DNA of 64,000 nt from Coptis chinensis (taxonomy: Eukaryota > Streptophyta > Magnoliopsida > Ranunculales > Ranunculaceae): assembly GCA_015680905.1 (NCBI GenBank), contig CM027377.1:41998501-42062500 (forward strand), read 5' to 3'. Positions 36,373 to 48,049 of this stretch are shown here, piece by piece. The translations under genes were made by a program, and so were the position numbers. Position 1 is the first letter of the stretch; each line of letters begins with the position of its first letter. The notes under the pieces are model-generated. The model worked only from the letters and a program-made list of their open reading frames with translations. It did no database searches and was not told the DNA's origin.

Positions 36373-37600
36373 ATGACTAAAAAACCAGATACTCATCTCT
36401 CTGATTTTTACAAAGCCCTGATCGATGGACCTAAATCATGCATTGTTCTTGCAGACCCAGTGGGGGATTTTAGAATTCCCCCGAATATATTTAACTTGTT
36501 ACCAGTTTTCTATAATTTAGACTATGAGAAACCTTATCAACACATGCATAGGATAGAACAAGTTCTCACTACATTCCATCAACCTAGCGTAAGTCCGGAT
36601 CAAGTTAAACTTAGGGTGTTTTCATTCACCCTAGCCGATAAGGCAACGTCTTGGTTAACTGCCCAAACACCAAACTCTGTGGACTCATGGGCTAAACTTG
36701 TTTAATTATTCATGGAATAGTTTACCCACCATTGAACACATATGAAATGGTTCAAAAGATTCATTATTTTCACCAAAACCCCCATGAATCCTTTTCAGAG
36801 GCCTGGAATCATTTCACTGATCTTCTCATTGAATGCCCGCTTCATAACCTTGCGAAAGATATGCTTGTTCGTGCATTTTTCAAGGGCCTTTCACATCATC
36901 ATAAGGAGGTTCTAGATATCATGAACGGGGGTAATTTTCTTAGTAAAGGAGCCTTGGAGGCTTATAAATTCATATAAGATCAATCTAAGAGAGACAACAA
37001 TTGGGGAGGTAATAACTCTTCCAACTCCACTCCTTCTTCTTTAACAATTAAGGCTGACAGTATGTTTGAGGTTAAACCTGATCCCGAGCTTAGAACTCTT
37101 ATCGATTCCCTTACTAAAAAGGTAAATGCCATCTCTATTCAACAACAACCCACTTTAGTCATGAACATAAACTCTACTCGTTGTAATGTCTATTTTAGTC
37201 TTGAGCATTTCGACTTCTATTGTTCTCTTGTCTACGAACAACCATCACCCAAAGAAGAAAATGTATGCACTTTTAATAACAACCACAACATACAATGGAG
37301 GCAAAACACTAATTATAATCCACAACAACAAGCTACACCTGTAGGTTTTAATAATCAAAATGTTAGGCTGACTACAAACTTCAACCAGTTTACTCAACCT
37401 CAAGGACAAGGAAACTTCGGTGACCAGAATAGAGGTTTAGTGCCCATGATCCATAACTATCAACATTAAGACATGAACGCTCAACAAGCCTTAATTCCAG
37501 TCAAACCATCTACAGACGAAGTAGTAGTGACCTTGTTGGAAAAACAAAATCAAATTATGCAACAAATATTTCAAATGATGCAGTTTTTGTGCTAAAGGTT
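36373..37600 (+). pseudogene. gag of plus-strand Athila-like element
   Basis: Starts MTKKPDTHLSDFYKAL and reads DPVGDFRIPPNIFNLLP, HRIEQVLTTFHQP and LADKATSWLTAQTPNS. A stop (TAA at a Gln site) near 36703 ends the first frame. It resumes at 36732 (NPHESFSEAWNHF, VRAFFKGLSHHHKE) and again at 37062. The zinc knuckle reads CNVYFSLEHFDFYC, so the second Cys is Tyr and zinc binding is lost. The Q/N-rich tail ends near 37594. Here the Trp that is TGA in the two minus-strand copies is still TGG. Confidence 0.9.
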
Positions 37601-38214
37601 ATTGACATGTCTCCTAACCAAAATAAAAACCAAACATGAGTGCTTCCAGGTCAAGCAGTGCCTACATCAACAAACACTGCCTTCGAAGTGAACAAAATTC
37701 ACTATAATGGTGATATAAACCAAGGGGAGCTATAGGCAGTCACTACCCTTCGTTCAGGTAGAGTAATTGATAACAAAGTGACTATGCCTAGAGATCGCCC
37801 GCAAACGGAAGCTGAAAATGAAACCATACCGAATACTGCCATATAAAGTGAAGACCCTACAACTGTAGAAGTTCTAGTCCAACCATAACCAAAAGGTACA
37901 ACCTTACTAAATACCACCATATAAATTGATGATCCTACACCTGTAGAGGTTTTAATATGGACACCTAGATGGAAAACGTCTAAAGATAAAGCAAAGACTA
38001 ATAATTCTTTTGACCCTTATGCTAAATATAGAGATAGACCACCGTATCCCCAGAGACTAGTTGTGTCTATAAAGGATGAGAATTTTGTTGAGATTAAGGA
38101 AGTGTTTAAAAATCTGACTATAAACCTACCTTTTCTAGGTGCCATAAAAAGTCTACCTGAACACACTAAGTTTTTGAAAGAGTTGTCCACCAAGAAGAGA
38201 AAAATCAACATACC
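37601..38214 (+). pseudogene. gag-pro linker of plus-strand element
   Basis: Readable segments include PPYPQRLVVS and FKNLTINLPFLGAIKSLPEH, ending KKRKINIP just at the solo LTR insertion. Homologous to 21585-21960 on the other strand. Several stops. Confidence 0.7.
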
Positions 38215-39719
38215 TGATAAGAGCCCAAAACTGTAGTTTTAACCCCTTAACAATAGTACTTTTAGACCAATTATGCGAGTAATAAATAAGAGTTAATGCT
38301 AATTACGTGCTTTTATGTATTTCAGGCATTGAAGTCAATTATGTGTAGAAATGTGCCACTATGGCGATATAAAGGAGCAAGGGTTGGTTGCTAAGAAGTT
38401 CTGTGATTAAAGGCCAAGATTCAAGGAGAAAAGCCTTTGTAAAGCCCGGTCAGAAGCTAAAAAGTCAGAGTCAACGCGGGCAGAAATAACACACAAAAGT
38501 CAGTAGAACTTCCGAAGACCGTATGTTTGGATTAAGGCCTCAAAATTGGACGTACCTGATGTCAAAACGACCGGTTCGGAAAGAGCTTTCCAATGGTTGA
38601 AACTTTGACCCAATCAGAGGAGCAAAAGTGGACAAAAAGCCTATTGAAGTCAAAGCCAGCTGAGAAGAGCCTTGTGGACTGAAGAAATTGGGCTTTGGGC
38701 TCGATTTTCCGACCCAAAATATGGACCCTCAGCCCATGCACGAAAATGTGGATCTGGTCTCCTCCATTTCCACACACAAGACTTAGCTTTTAAGTATGAA
38801 TTAGGTTATATAGCAAGTAGCCATTAAAGCTTAGTTCTAGATCTAGTTTTTCAATTAAGTAATTAGTTGTTATTCTTGTTTTAATTTTAGTATTGAATGA
38901 TTGTTATTTAGTTGTTAGATCAATAAAATATTTAGTTCTTGATATTCTAATTTCATTTTCCATTAATTATTAGCTTCAATTCTTAGATTTACTTATTTGT
39001 CACTATTAGTTTAAATCAATTATTGCATGAGTAGTTTCCATTTGAGTTTAAATAAGCAAAGTTCCAATCTTTTTATGATGTCTAGTTTTAATTCATATGG
39101 AAATGATAGTTTGATGAATCAAGTCTAAACCTCCATTAGAGGGGTTTGATGAAACCTTGATGAAAACTTGATTGTGTAGTATAGAATCATTATAAGAGTC
39201 TATTCCACTCTAGAAGGTCGTTGATTCGCCATGAGAATGGGTTGGACTTCCTCACATGCTAGTTGTGAATTGGTAGAGATGCCATGTATAATTAGGGATT
39301 AGAACGACCAATTCTTACCGTAAGAACGTAAGAATTGGATTACAACAATCTATGCCAGTTTATTAAGTTGGATTCAAGGTGGATTCAATTCCCCCCTAAT
39401 TCTTATTCTAGATTCAAACTTTAGTATTTCATAGTATTCCGTAGTTGAATCATTATAATCCGATTATCTTGTTAGTATAAATTGCATCGTGTAGTATAAT
39501 AGGTAAAACTCTCATTGACTTTGGTAGGATTGATAGTCGAGAAAACTTGAATGCTAAAGAACTAGGAGTGGAACTAATCTTCTATTCCAACTCTACTTCA
39601 ATAATATCGAGAGTAGAAATCTTTGATAAGAACTGTTATATATAAAGAAATAGTTTTACTCCGTTTGATATTCATTATTTATTCAAAGTAGAACTATATT
39701 CACTTTTATCATTTTATCA
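38215..39719 (+). repeat. Solo LTR with perfect 5-bp TSD (ATACC)
   Basis: TGATAAGAGCCCAAAACTG...TTTATCA, 1505 bp, flanked by ATACC on both sides (38210-38214, 39720-39724). It splits the gag-pro reading of the host element between linker and protease. It belongs to the same LTR superfamily as its host but a different subfamily from 43748-45205. A solo LTR results from LTR-LTR recombination that removed the interior. Confidence 0.92.
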
Positions 39720-39724
39720 ATACC

Positions 39725-40200
39725 CAATGAAGCTTTCTTAATGAACAATATCCCTCTTTATCTGAAAATAACGGAATTATTAAGTACAAGGAACCCGGGT
39801 CGCAGACTACTGCACAATGCACCTTGGGAGATTACTTCCTAACAACTGCTCTATTAGACTTGGGGGCGAGTGTTAACTTACTCCATTTTAATTTATATAA
39901 ACAACTAGGTCTAACAAAACTTCAACCAACCAAAATGACTTTGCAGTTAACCGATCATTCTATTAAGTACCCCAAGGGCGTAGTTAAAAAATATTCTCAT
40001 TAAAGTTCAAGACTTTTCCTATCCAGCCGACTTCGTTATTCTCGACACAGAAGTTGCTCATGATTCCATTCCCATCATCTTAGCGCGTCCTTTCTTGGCA
40101 ACCACCAATGCCCAAATCAATTGTCGAGATGGCTCAATGACTCTTTCTTTTGGAAATCTTTTGTGGAAGTTAACATGTTTAGACAAAAGAAGGGACAACT
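39725..40200 (+). pseudogene. Retroviral-type aspartic protease
   Basis: Readable as TLGDYFLTTALLDLGASVNL, with DLGAS as the active-site loop typical of Athila/Tat proteases, then LYKQLGLTKLQPTKMTLQL. After a shift near 39990 follow FVILDTEVAHDSIPIILARP and FLATTNAQINCRDG. The enzyme cleaves Gag-Pol. A frameshift breaks this copy. Confidence 0.88.
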
Positions 40201-40433
40201 AGGTTGTAGAAGGATAAGTGAAGTCCATTGAGAGTTTTGTATCTCACATTAGTGCGGCCGACGCTTTCATCCCCATACTAGTAGATAACCCTCTTATATA
40301 AGAAGACAAAGATCACAATTTCAACTCCCTAGACGTAGATGAAATTGAGGGAGATTTCCTTCGACTCTTTTGCAACTCTTCTTCGCCACCCCACGAGTCC
40401 CCTCCTATTGACATCCATTCATCCCTCTATGCC

Positions 40434-41117
40434 ATGACAGAAGAAGAATTTTTCAACCTTTATCACATTGATTCTTCTGACCCACCTATTGTGGAATGTC
40501 TTGCATATCTCATGAATGTCCTGACATCCATGTCTTGCATAAAACTGAGAACACTAGTTGAGCACCATTCACCCACCTCACATCCTCATGTCACTCATTC
40601 ACCTTCTATCACCAATATTCCCCACCTTCCACCTTTTCAAAGGAACCTTGAGTTTGTACTTGACTTTCTTGCTTCTCTTGTGCTTCATGATTTTCTAAAC
40701 CCTCCTGATATGGAAATAATACCCAAGGACAAGCCACCTGACACCTTCATTTTCAGATTTGAGACAGTTAATACTTACACCATGAATGAGTTTTGTGCTA
40801 AACCCACATTCTCATTTTTCCCATTCCATCTTTCTAAAACTTATCCATATCCCATGTATTTTCCACAACCATCCATTTTCTCACGAGCATTCACTTGGAC
40901 ACCCTTTCATTCAAAGAAGAAGAAGAGAGTACACGTTCGATTAGGTTCTCGATCTATCAGGCTTTGCTCTCATTCCACTAAGCCACATCATTGGAAATCT
41001 TGGTTGTTAATTCTGTTTGATGGTGCTTTTCGTGTTAACTATTTACGGAAAGATCCACAATTATTTAGATTATTGATATATGGTAAACTGCATGTTAATA
41101 CATATATATCACATTAA
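40434..41117 (+). CDS. Unrecognised 227-residue ORF in place of RT/IN
   Basis: Intact open frame between protease and the conserved noncoding block at 41120. It starts MTEEEFFNLYHID and is rich in Pro, Phe, Ser and His, with a basic KKKKRVHVRLGSRS stretch near residue 165. I see no catalytic motif or membrane segment. Immediately upstream (40200-40433) the sequence reads acidic protein in changing frames. It could be a remnant of the pro-RT linker, which is variable in this lineage, or a piece picked up by the element. Confidence 0.4.
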   Translation: MTEEEFFNLYHIDSSDPPIVECLAYLMNVLTSMSCIKLRTLVEHHSPTSHPHVTHSPSITNIPHLPPFQRNLEFVLDFLASLVLHDFLNPPDMEIIPKDKPPDTFIFRFETVNTYTMNEFCAKPTFSFFPFHLSKTYPYPMYFPQPSIFSRAFTWTPFHSKKKKRVHVRLGSRSIRLCSHSTKPHHWKSWLLILFDGAFRVNYLRKDPQLFRLLIYGKLHVNTYISH

Positions 41118-42216
41118 GTCTAGGGAATCTGACTTTAAAAGACCCATATAATTTTTGTAACATACCACCTTTCTAGAGTATAGGCCACAAAAATTTTCAA
41201 ACTTAAAAAGAGTTTTTAAATTTTGTTTCGGGGTGGATTATTTTGGTATTTCATTTCAAATCTTTTTCCACCCTTTGCTTGCCATGTTTACTCTAGTAGA
41301 GTCCATGTTAGTTAATACCTATAGGGGGTGGGATAGAAACATTTGCAAAAATTAGGCACTTTTAGGATGTAAATTACACACTTTTCTTTATAAAATGTTA
41401 AAAATCATAAAAATTAGTTAGTTACATAATTTAATTGTGCTATTGACTTATTTCATGAACTCCCTTCTCCCAAATTGTTTGGGGGTGGTATATTTAATTT
41501 TAGCACATTGTACGTTCACGTATTAAAATTGCATGTATAAATATCAAAATATAGAATCCATAGGCCCTGTTGATTTTATTGGGATTCATAATGTAATTAG
41601 GTACCTTAATTTCATGAAATTTACTATTTCACGGAATTTCGGAAGCTAATCCGATAGGTGCATGCTTGATTTGTGAACGTATGGTATTATTTTATTTTTG
41701 TTAGAGTCCACTTAAGTCCCAAGCGCTATTTATTATTTCATTTTATCCCCATAATGGGAGGAACTCATATAGGAGTTGTATATGTTTTTATTTCTTTATA
41801 TTAGTATAAATTAACCTTCTTTTTCAGGTGCTCCCATTTATAAGCACGTTTCTATGGTACTCTCTATCCTTTATTTTCATTCCATACCTTGGGGACAAAG
41901 CATGATTCTGTATGGAGGTGGTATAGAAACACATTGTAAATATTTAAGCACATATTATGTTGTATATATAGATTATTATTTTTCTTATAAAAATTAGAAA
42001 TATATATATATATATATTTCTAATTTTTATAAGAAAAAAATAATGCACTATACATACAACATAATATGTGCTTAAATATTTACAATGTGTTTCTATATAT
42101 ATATATATATATATTTACAATGTGTTTCTATATATATATATATATATATTTCTAATTTTATAAGAAAAATAATAATGCTATACAACATAATATGTGCTTA
42201 AATATTTACAATGTGT

Positions 42217-42278
<62 letters not shown>

Positions 42279-43726
42279 TATGTTATGCACTTAGTGATAA
42301 TGATATTATTCCCTTCTCCATGATGATATTAGTCTAGAAATCTTACGTAGTACTTGAATTAAGATTTAATTTTTGAAACTTAGATCAATCCAGGTAATAT
42401 GCATTGCATCTTTTCATGAACATCTTGCATGAGCATCTATGATTGTACCTGGGAATATTTTTCTGAGACTTAGATTATAGTACTTAATACATATCCTATG
42501 AGCATCTAGCCAAAAAGGCCATATGAATTAATATCTGAGTGATGACACAAGAGAGAAGTCAATTCTGAGTAGAGAAATCACACATCCGCTTGCTTGATCA
42601 CCATACCATATCCTAAACAAGAATTTAGGCTCTCTTTGGATCGATATAGCCAGAAATTCACACCTATATAAAATTTATTATCCGCTAGTCGCCCTACTGA
42701 GCCTTTCATTAGCCTTTTCACAAACCACAAATCATTTACTCAATAAAACAAAATAAAAATTAAAATCATCCTACCTATCTAGATAAGTCTGAGAAATAAG
42801 ATGAGTGAAAAAAAGAGAAGAGAAAAACCTTTGTAAACAAAAATTAGTTAGTTGTTTCAGAAAAGAAAAAGAAAAGAAAGTTTCCATCCAAAGAAAATAA
42901 AATAAAAATAGAAATAAAAATAGAAATAAAATAAAAAATCCAAAAAAAATAGAATAAAATGAGTAAAAAAGCCAAAATAAAAAGGCTAAGGATGGAAACA
43001 AAGTGTAGAAGCAAAATAAAAATGAGGTTTTCTCTAGTTACATAATATGAATACCCTTTTTTCTCAGACTTACCTTTTTGAATGTCCATTTCCTTTATTC
43101 TTTAATCAATACATATGCCCCGTATCACCTAATAAAGATCTCTAGCTCAATTAGGAATAGGTTGGTGTGATAGTAAGTGGTAGATGTGTTTGATCGACCT
43201 TGGATTCTTTGGATTGTCATTTAGATTATGAGAGAAACGCGGTGCCCACTGCATTAATCGGAGTTAGAAAACTTGAGTGGAAAAATCAGAGTGTGTCTTG
43301 ACACATTCCTTGTTAGAACGTACTTAGGCATGCTACCCAAAAGTTTCAGAAAAAGACCTGCCACTGTATTTCATATTATAGTTCATTGTATAGTTGTTTA
43401 TCTTAAGATAATTTGATTATTATGCATGTATTAATTTAGGAGTTAGATTGATGATACTTATTTAAATGCTAGTTCGATGTATAGATATCTGAGATAAATT
43501 AGGGGACAATTTCTTTTATTTCTTAGTCGTTGTAGTATAAATGAAGTTTGTGGGTACATTCTCTAGAAAACTCCCACGAGGCTATAACTCGCCCACTATG
43601 GAATTCTTAGTGGTTTAAGGTCTTCTTGCATATGGTCAATGCAGTCACACTCAGCGAAACGAGAGTAGTTATGAATACATTTTTGGCCACTTATTTTAAT
43701 TTCACATATTTGTTAGAGGAGAAGCA
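41118..43726. other. Noncoding 3' region with PPT-like tracts
   Basis: No coding frame recognised. It contains AATCTGACTTTAAAAGACCC (41127) and PPT-like tracts at about 41221, 41316, 41454 (AATTGTTTGGGGGTGGTA) and 41908 (TGGAGGTGGTATAGAAACA). The order of the 41221, 41454 and 41908 tracts is as in the inner minus-strand element. An A-rich low-complexity stretch (42885-42980) gives spurious frames on the minus strand. Confidence 0.75.
41931..42275. repeat. (TA)n hairpin with duplicated arms
   Basis: About 75 bases from AAACACATTGTAAATATTTA to AATTAGAAATAT are repeated inverted right after a (TA)n loop (42015-42092), then partly again in direct order (42105-42215), with (TA)n between copies and a final tract of about 60 bases. 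Confidence 0.9.
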
Positions 43727-43747
43727 AAATGTTGTTTGGGGGTGGTT
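43727..43747 (+). promoter_or_regulatory. Polypurine tract before 3' LTR
   Basis: AAATGTTGTTTGGGGGTGGT runs into the LTR start TGAAAAGAGCCC. Confidence 0.85.
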
Positions 43748-45205
43748 TGAAAAGAGCCCAAAACTATAGTTTGAACTCTTTAATAGTATTATATTTAGGC
43801 TAATTATGTTTATAATAGATAAGAGTTAGTAATGTTTACGTGTTTTTGTGTATTTCAGGTCTTTGAATCAATTATGTGAAGAAATACATCACTTTTGCAA
43901 GAGAAAGGAGACAAATTGCTTGCTAGAGAAATTATATGATTAAAGCCCAAGTTTCAAGGGGAAAAAGCCTAGTCAAAGCTAAAAAATCAAAGTCAACGCG
44001 GGTAAAAAAAGAGCAGAAAAGTCAACAAAACTTCTACAGGTCGTATATTTGGACTCAAACCTCAGAATTGGGCCTATTATATATCAAAACGATCGGCTCA
44101 GAAAGAATTTTCTAATGGTCCAAGCCTTGACCCAATTAGATTAGTAAAAGTGGATGAAAAGGGTGTTGCAGTAAATTCCCATAGAGAAACCCTTGTTGGA
44201 CTTAAGTAATTAGGTTTTGGGCTTGATTTAGTGGCCCAAAACACAGCTCCAAAGCCCATACATGAAATTGTAAACCTAACATTCTCCTATATAAAAAGGG
44301 TTAAGGCTAAATTAAACAAAACTTGGCTACTCCCATATTTAGTTTAGTTGTAAATTAGGGTTCTCTCCCTCCTTCCCATTAGTTAGAATAATTTAGCTCT
44401 ATCTCTCTCTCTCCTTTCTTTAGTTTAGTATAGTTTAAGTAATTAGGGTTTATAATTGTAGCCTCCATAAAATCTCTATTAAAATACTTTCAAGTTATTA
44501 TTACTATTCAATTCAATTGATTCTCTTTCTATTATGTCTTCTTCTCATTCTTTTATTTATGATAGTCCCATAAATCAAAGCTAAACTCCCATTAAAGAGA
44601 GTTCGAACGAAGCTTTGAGAGGACTTGATTTGTTAGTATAGATTTGTTGTTTAGGGTTTCAAGTTTAGGTTTTTATTGACTTTGAGATAAGAAGAGTTTA
44701 ACCTAAATTAGAGAATAGTGAGTTTGCCATGAGAATGGGAACAAGCTTTCTCTCATATTAATTAATTTATGATTAGAGATAGTATAAAGTAATTAGGGAT
44801 CATTTAGTCTAGTCTTTATATTTTAACCTTGTGTGAGAATATCTAGACTAGGGTTTTATATACAAATCTATGCTAGCATGTTAAGGAATTCATTAAAGTG
44901 GAATTCAATATCTCTCTATTCTTCTCTATATTTTATTCAAGTCATATTCAATTGCTTTAATTAAATTAGTATAAGTTAAATCCATATATTTAGTTTCGTA
45001 GTATAAATTCACATCCATAAATATTGCTCTTACCATTGTTTTCTTGTGTTTGATTAGTTGAATTCGTTTAAGTCTAGAGAGTTAAGAGTGGAATGATTCT
45101 GTACTCTATATATTACATGAATATATATGTGAGAGTAGGAAATAAATAATTGATAACGTAAGAATAAGTTAGAGAGATCTAGTATAGTGTTTTTCCAGTT
45201 TATTA
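43748..45205 (+). repeat. 3' LTR of plus-strand element
   Basis: Starts TGAAAAGAGCCCAAAACTAT (usual TGATAAGAGCCC) and ends TTTATTA. A TATA-box-like CTATATAAAAAGGG at 44287-44300 is followed by the putative transcription start region and a CT-rich stretch. The partner LTR is missing. Confidence 0.8.
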
Positions 45206-45897
45206 GTACGCGATCGGAAATCCAGCAGGTTTTAATCATCATAGAAAGGAAGATGATAAGAGTCGTTACATCCAGTCCTTAGCAAAGGAACATGGCGACA
45301 GAGCTCTTGTAATTCCTTACAACCTAGGGTAAGTGCTCTACATTTTATTTGTTAGACATTATTTGACTTCGATACAAATAATAAAATATATTAACATAGT
45401 TTGTTTTTTCACTGGATTGGTTGTTGAGGGCATTGGGTTTTGATCATCATTGACTTAACAGAAATGCAAGTCTATTGGTTGGATTCGTTAAGAAAGAGGC
45501 CAGATCCAACTTTTAAATTTGAGTTGAACACGTAAAGTATCTCTTTCTCTTTTTTTTTTCCCCTTTGTGTATATATTTTATTTTCCTTGATGATAATTTC
45601 TTATGATTTTTAGACCAATTAAAACATCAAACTTGTCTTGTGGAAAGAGAAGGTTAAACCCGAACTTAGATTGGGAGTATGTGATGGTAAGCATGCTATT
45701 TATGCAATGAAGATGCAAGGTTTGTTACTCTTACCATTTGTCTATATCACATTTCTATGGCATTTGTCCACATTGCCCACAACAAGGAGACGGAATTGTA
45801 TGTGGTTATTATGTGATGAGTTTTATGAGACACTTTTTTGCTAATGCCAGTCAATCGCTCAAATGCAAGGTGAAAAAAAATGGTTATACACAAATAA

Positions 45898-45900
<3 letters not shown>

Positions 45901-45969
<69 letters not shown>
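45901..45969. repeat. (TA)n microsatellite
   Basis: Uninterrupted TA for about 69 bases, at the 3' side (in its sense) of a minus-strand LINE fragment. Confidence 0.97.
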
Positions 45970-45972
<3 letters not shown>

Positions 45973-45989
45973 CTCAGTAAGTAAAATTT

Positions 45990-46630
45990 CTATTAAAAAG
46001 GAAAGAGAAAAACAAAAGAATGGGATGGAAGTTTAATTTGCCTAAGAAACCGCCCAAATACATGCTCATAGATTACATTAGGTTCTAAGATCCATCGGTA
46101 TTTGGTTTGATAATGTTTGGTTCCGGTGATATCCAATAACATGATTTGAGTTGTGGTGCTTGCTTCAACCATGGAGACATTACAAGAGTGAAGGAGCAAA
46201 GCACTTCCATGGTGTGTTGGAGCTTGTAGCCTTACACAAATGATTAGTACATATAATTTGTGCCCTGACAAATTTTGTTGCAGTCCATCAGATAAGGGGT
46301 CTTATCTTCAAAATGAGTCTTGTTCCTCACCATACCTGCAACTAGACCACGAGTTCCAAACTTTCTAGCTTCAAGAAAGGGCTCTAATTCTTTGACAATT
46401 TGATGGTTTCATTGAATCCAACCTGTGATAGGTTGCTGAATATTGAAAATTATTGCAACATACCAAGTCCATAGATTAACAGATCGAGAAGTGACATTGC
46501 CATAGAAGATGCTTTAAAGATTCATCAGTTGACTTGCATATTCTACAAGAAGAAGCAATGCTAACACTGATTTCTGAATTCTGTCATCTGTGGCAGTGCA
46601 ACCATACACTAATAAATATTAGGTTCCCTA
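45990..46630 (-). pseudogene. 5'-truncated LINE: zf-RVT and RNase H fragment
   Basis: On the minus strand about 46550-46440 reads SSCRICKSTDESLKHLLWQC, the zinc-binding domain after LINE reverse transcriptase. Further on (46150-46100) the PNTDGS motif marks the beginning of the RNase H domain. Frames shift repeatedly. It lies within the last intron of the Ulp1-like gene and is truncated at its 5' end, as usual for LINE insertions. Confidence 0.7.
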
Positions 46631-46768
46631 GCTAGTTTTCTTACACTAACTTACTTTTTCTCAAAACAGGTTATGGAGTTGGCCAGCATAAAGACATACA
46701 AAACCAAAGAAATAGATAAGATCCGGCTTGAGTTTATCGACTTCATCCAAGGTTTTCTTCCTTTATAA

Positions 46769-48049
46769 AGGTATACCTAGGATTTCAATTTGTATAGTTG
46801 AGAAGATTTCATAGTAAGGCTTGGTGATGACACAGTTAATTTAATATGCATTTCAGTTTTTAGGCCTAGTGACTACCTGTTTCTTCATTGGACTATCATC
46901 AATGTGAATTGATTCATGCGTTTTTGTCTGCATCATGCACTTGGGTAGGTGGAGTTTTTTAGTTGATGATTCATTTCTCACTTCATCATATATCATTCGC
47001 AATTAACTTGCATAGTTTTCAGTACGTTAATGCTTGTCGGGTGTTAGTTGTAGATGGTGATAGGAATACTAGTTTTGTAGTTTCATGTTTTACTGAAGTT
47101 TCAATAGTGTTTCGTACATGTTCAATGTGAAGTTCATGCTAACTCACATTGGTCACACACATTACCCAGGTTCTTGTTCACAATGTAATGTATAATGGCT
47201 ACAAGAGTTTGAGAATGTTTTTTGTGGTAGGTTTAGTTTAGAGGTGTAATAAGACACTAGCTATGTTTGACTATATTTCTACCAACTTGTCGAAATATAG
47301 AATATATAATTCCTATTTTTCATGGTAGGGGAGTTTCTAGTTTTTTCTTTCAAGTCAGTTGAAGTATGACTTGTGAAAATGTTTTTTTTTATGGGACGTG
47401 CATGCTTTAAATCTGTTCAGCATCCTTCAAGTTTGTGCTTCTAGTTGTTTGTAATGTGTTTTGTTGGAGGATCACATACCCTATGAATTTGTACAGGTCA
47501 TCATATTAGTGAATTGATTGCTCCTAGTTTGCTTGCTACTATGATATTATGACATGTGAACTGCTAGTGTTTCAATTGATCTTTCTCTAGTGACAAAATG
47601 TTTTCTCTTTAACATGAACTACCCTTGATATTGTTGGTTAAACTCTCCTTCTTACTTGATTATATTATTGATACATACTCAAATTGTTATTATTTTGTAG
47701 GTGAATGAAGAACTTAAACGGAGATGGAATGCCTTATGCTAAGTTGATTATCTACTATTAATTAGGTTAAGTTAATTTTGGTTTGTTAGGGATTTCCGGA
47801 AATTGTTTACGATGTATAGCTTGCCTTTTTTCGGATGCTTTTGTGAAGGTTTTGGATTATGTCGTGACGCTTTTGTTACGAATTCGAAAGTTAATGGGAT
47901 CTAGGTTATGGATGGAATCAAATTGACTATGTTTTGAATAGTTTGTTTGATTTAGTGCGTGGACGAGCAAGTACGTTCCTTAATGTGAATGGTGATTAAT
48001 TTCCAATTAATGAAATGGTTCTTATTGAATGTTGCTACCTATATGTTTT
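46769..48049. other. No gene recognised (3' region of CACTA element)
   Basis: AT-rich sequence after the Ulp1-like stop without coding signal; probably 3' untranslated and spacer DNA. Confidence 0.5.

Larger units (their letters stand above)
35102..45205 (+). mobile_element. Plus-strand Athila-like element, no RT/IN, 5' LTR missing
   Basis: Order on the plus strand: leader (35102-36372), gag (36373-37600), gag-pro linker (to 38214), solo LTR insertion, protease (39725-40200), an unrecognised ORF (40434-41117), noncoding 3' region, PPT (43727-43747) and 3' LTR (43748-45205). The leader begins at the same ACCCACCCACCCTT block found in the other leaders, but no LTR lies before it: TNPA-like coding sequence adjoins directly. 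The 5' LTR and first part of the leader were therefore lost. Reverse transcriptase and integrase are also missing. Confidence 0.72.
45240..46768 (+). pseudogene. Ulp1-like SUMO-protease (Peptidase C48), CACTA cargo
   Basis: Exons with visible borders: about 45240-45329 (SRYIQSLAKEHGDRALVIPY), 45429-45533 (GHWVLIIIDLTEMQVYWLDS), 45613-45690, 45745-45869 (CPQQGDGIVCGYYVMSFMRH) and 46671-46768 (TKEIDKIRLEFIDFIQGFLP). The His (GHWV), Asp (LDSL), Gln and Cys (VCGYYV) of the C48 catalytic set are all present. The family cleaves SUMO from proteins. The N-terminal part was separated from the TNPA-like gene by the LTR element. Its last intron was lengthened by a LINE piece and a TA tract. Joining is my inference. 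Confidence 0.8.

Noticed and set aside
42771..43089. Phe/Leu-rich minus-strand frames resembling membrane proteins
   Set aside because: Antisense of an A-rich low-complexity stretch in noncoding retrotransposon DNA.
35102..45205. Integrated pararetrovirus
   Set aside because: Gag, DLGAS protease, PPT and LTR match the Athila-like family; no movement protein or pararetroviral RT is visible.
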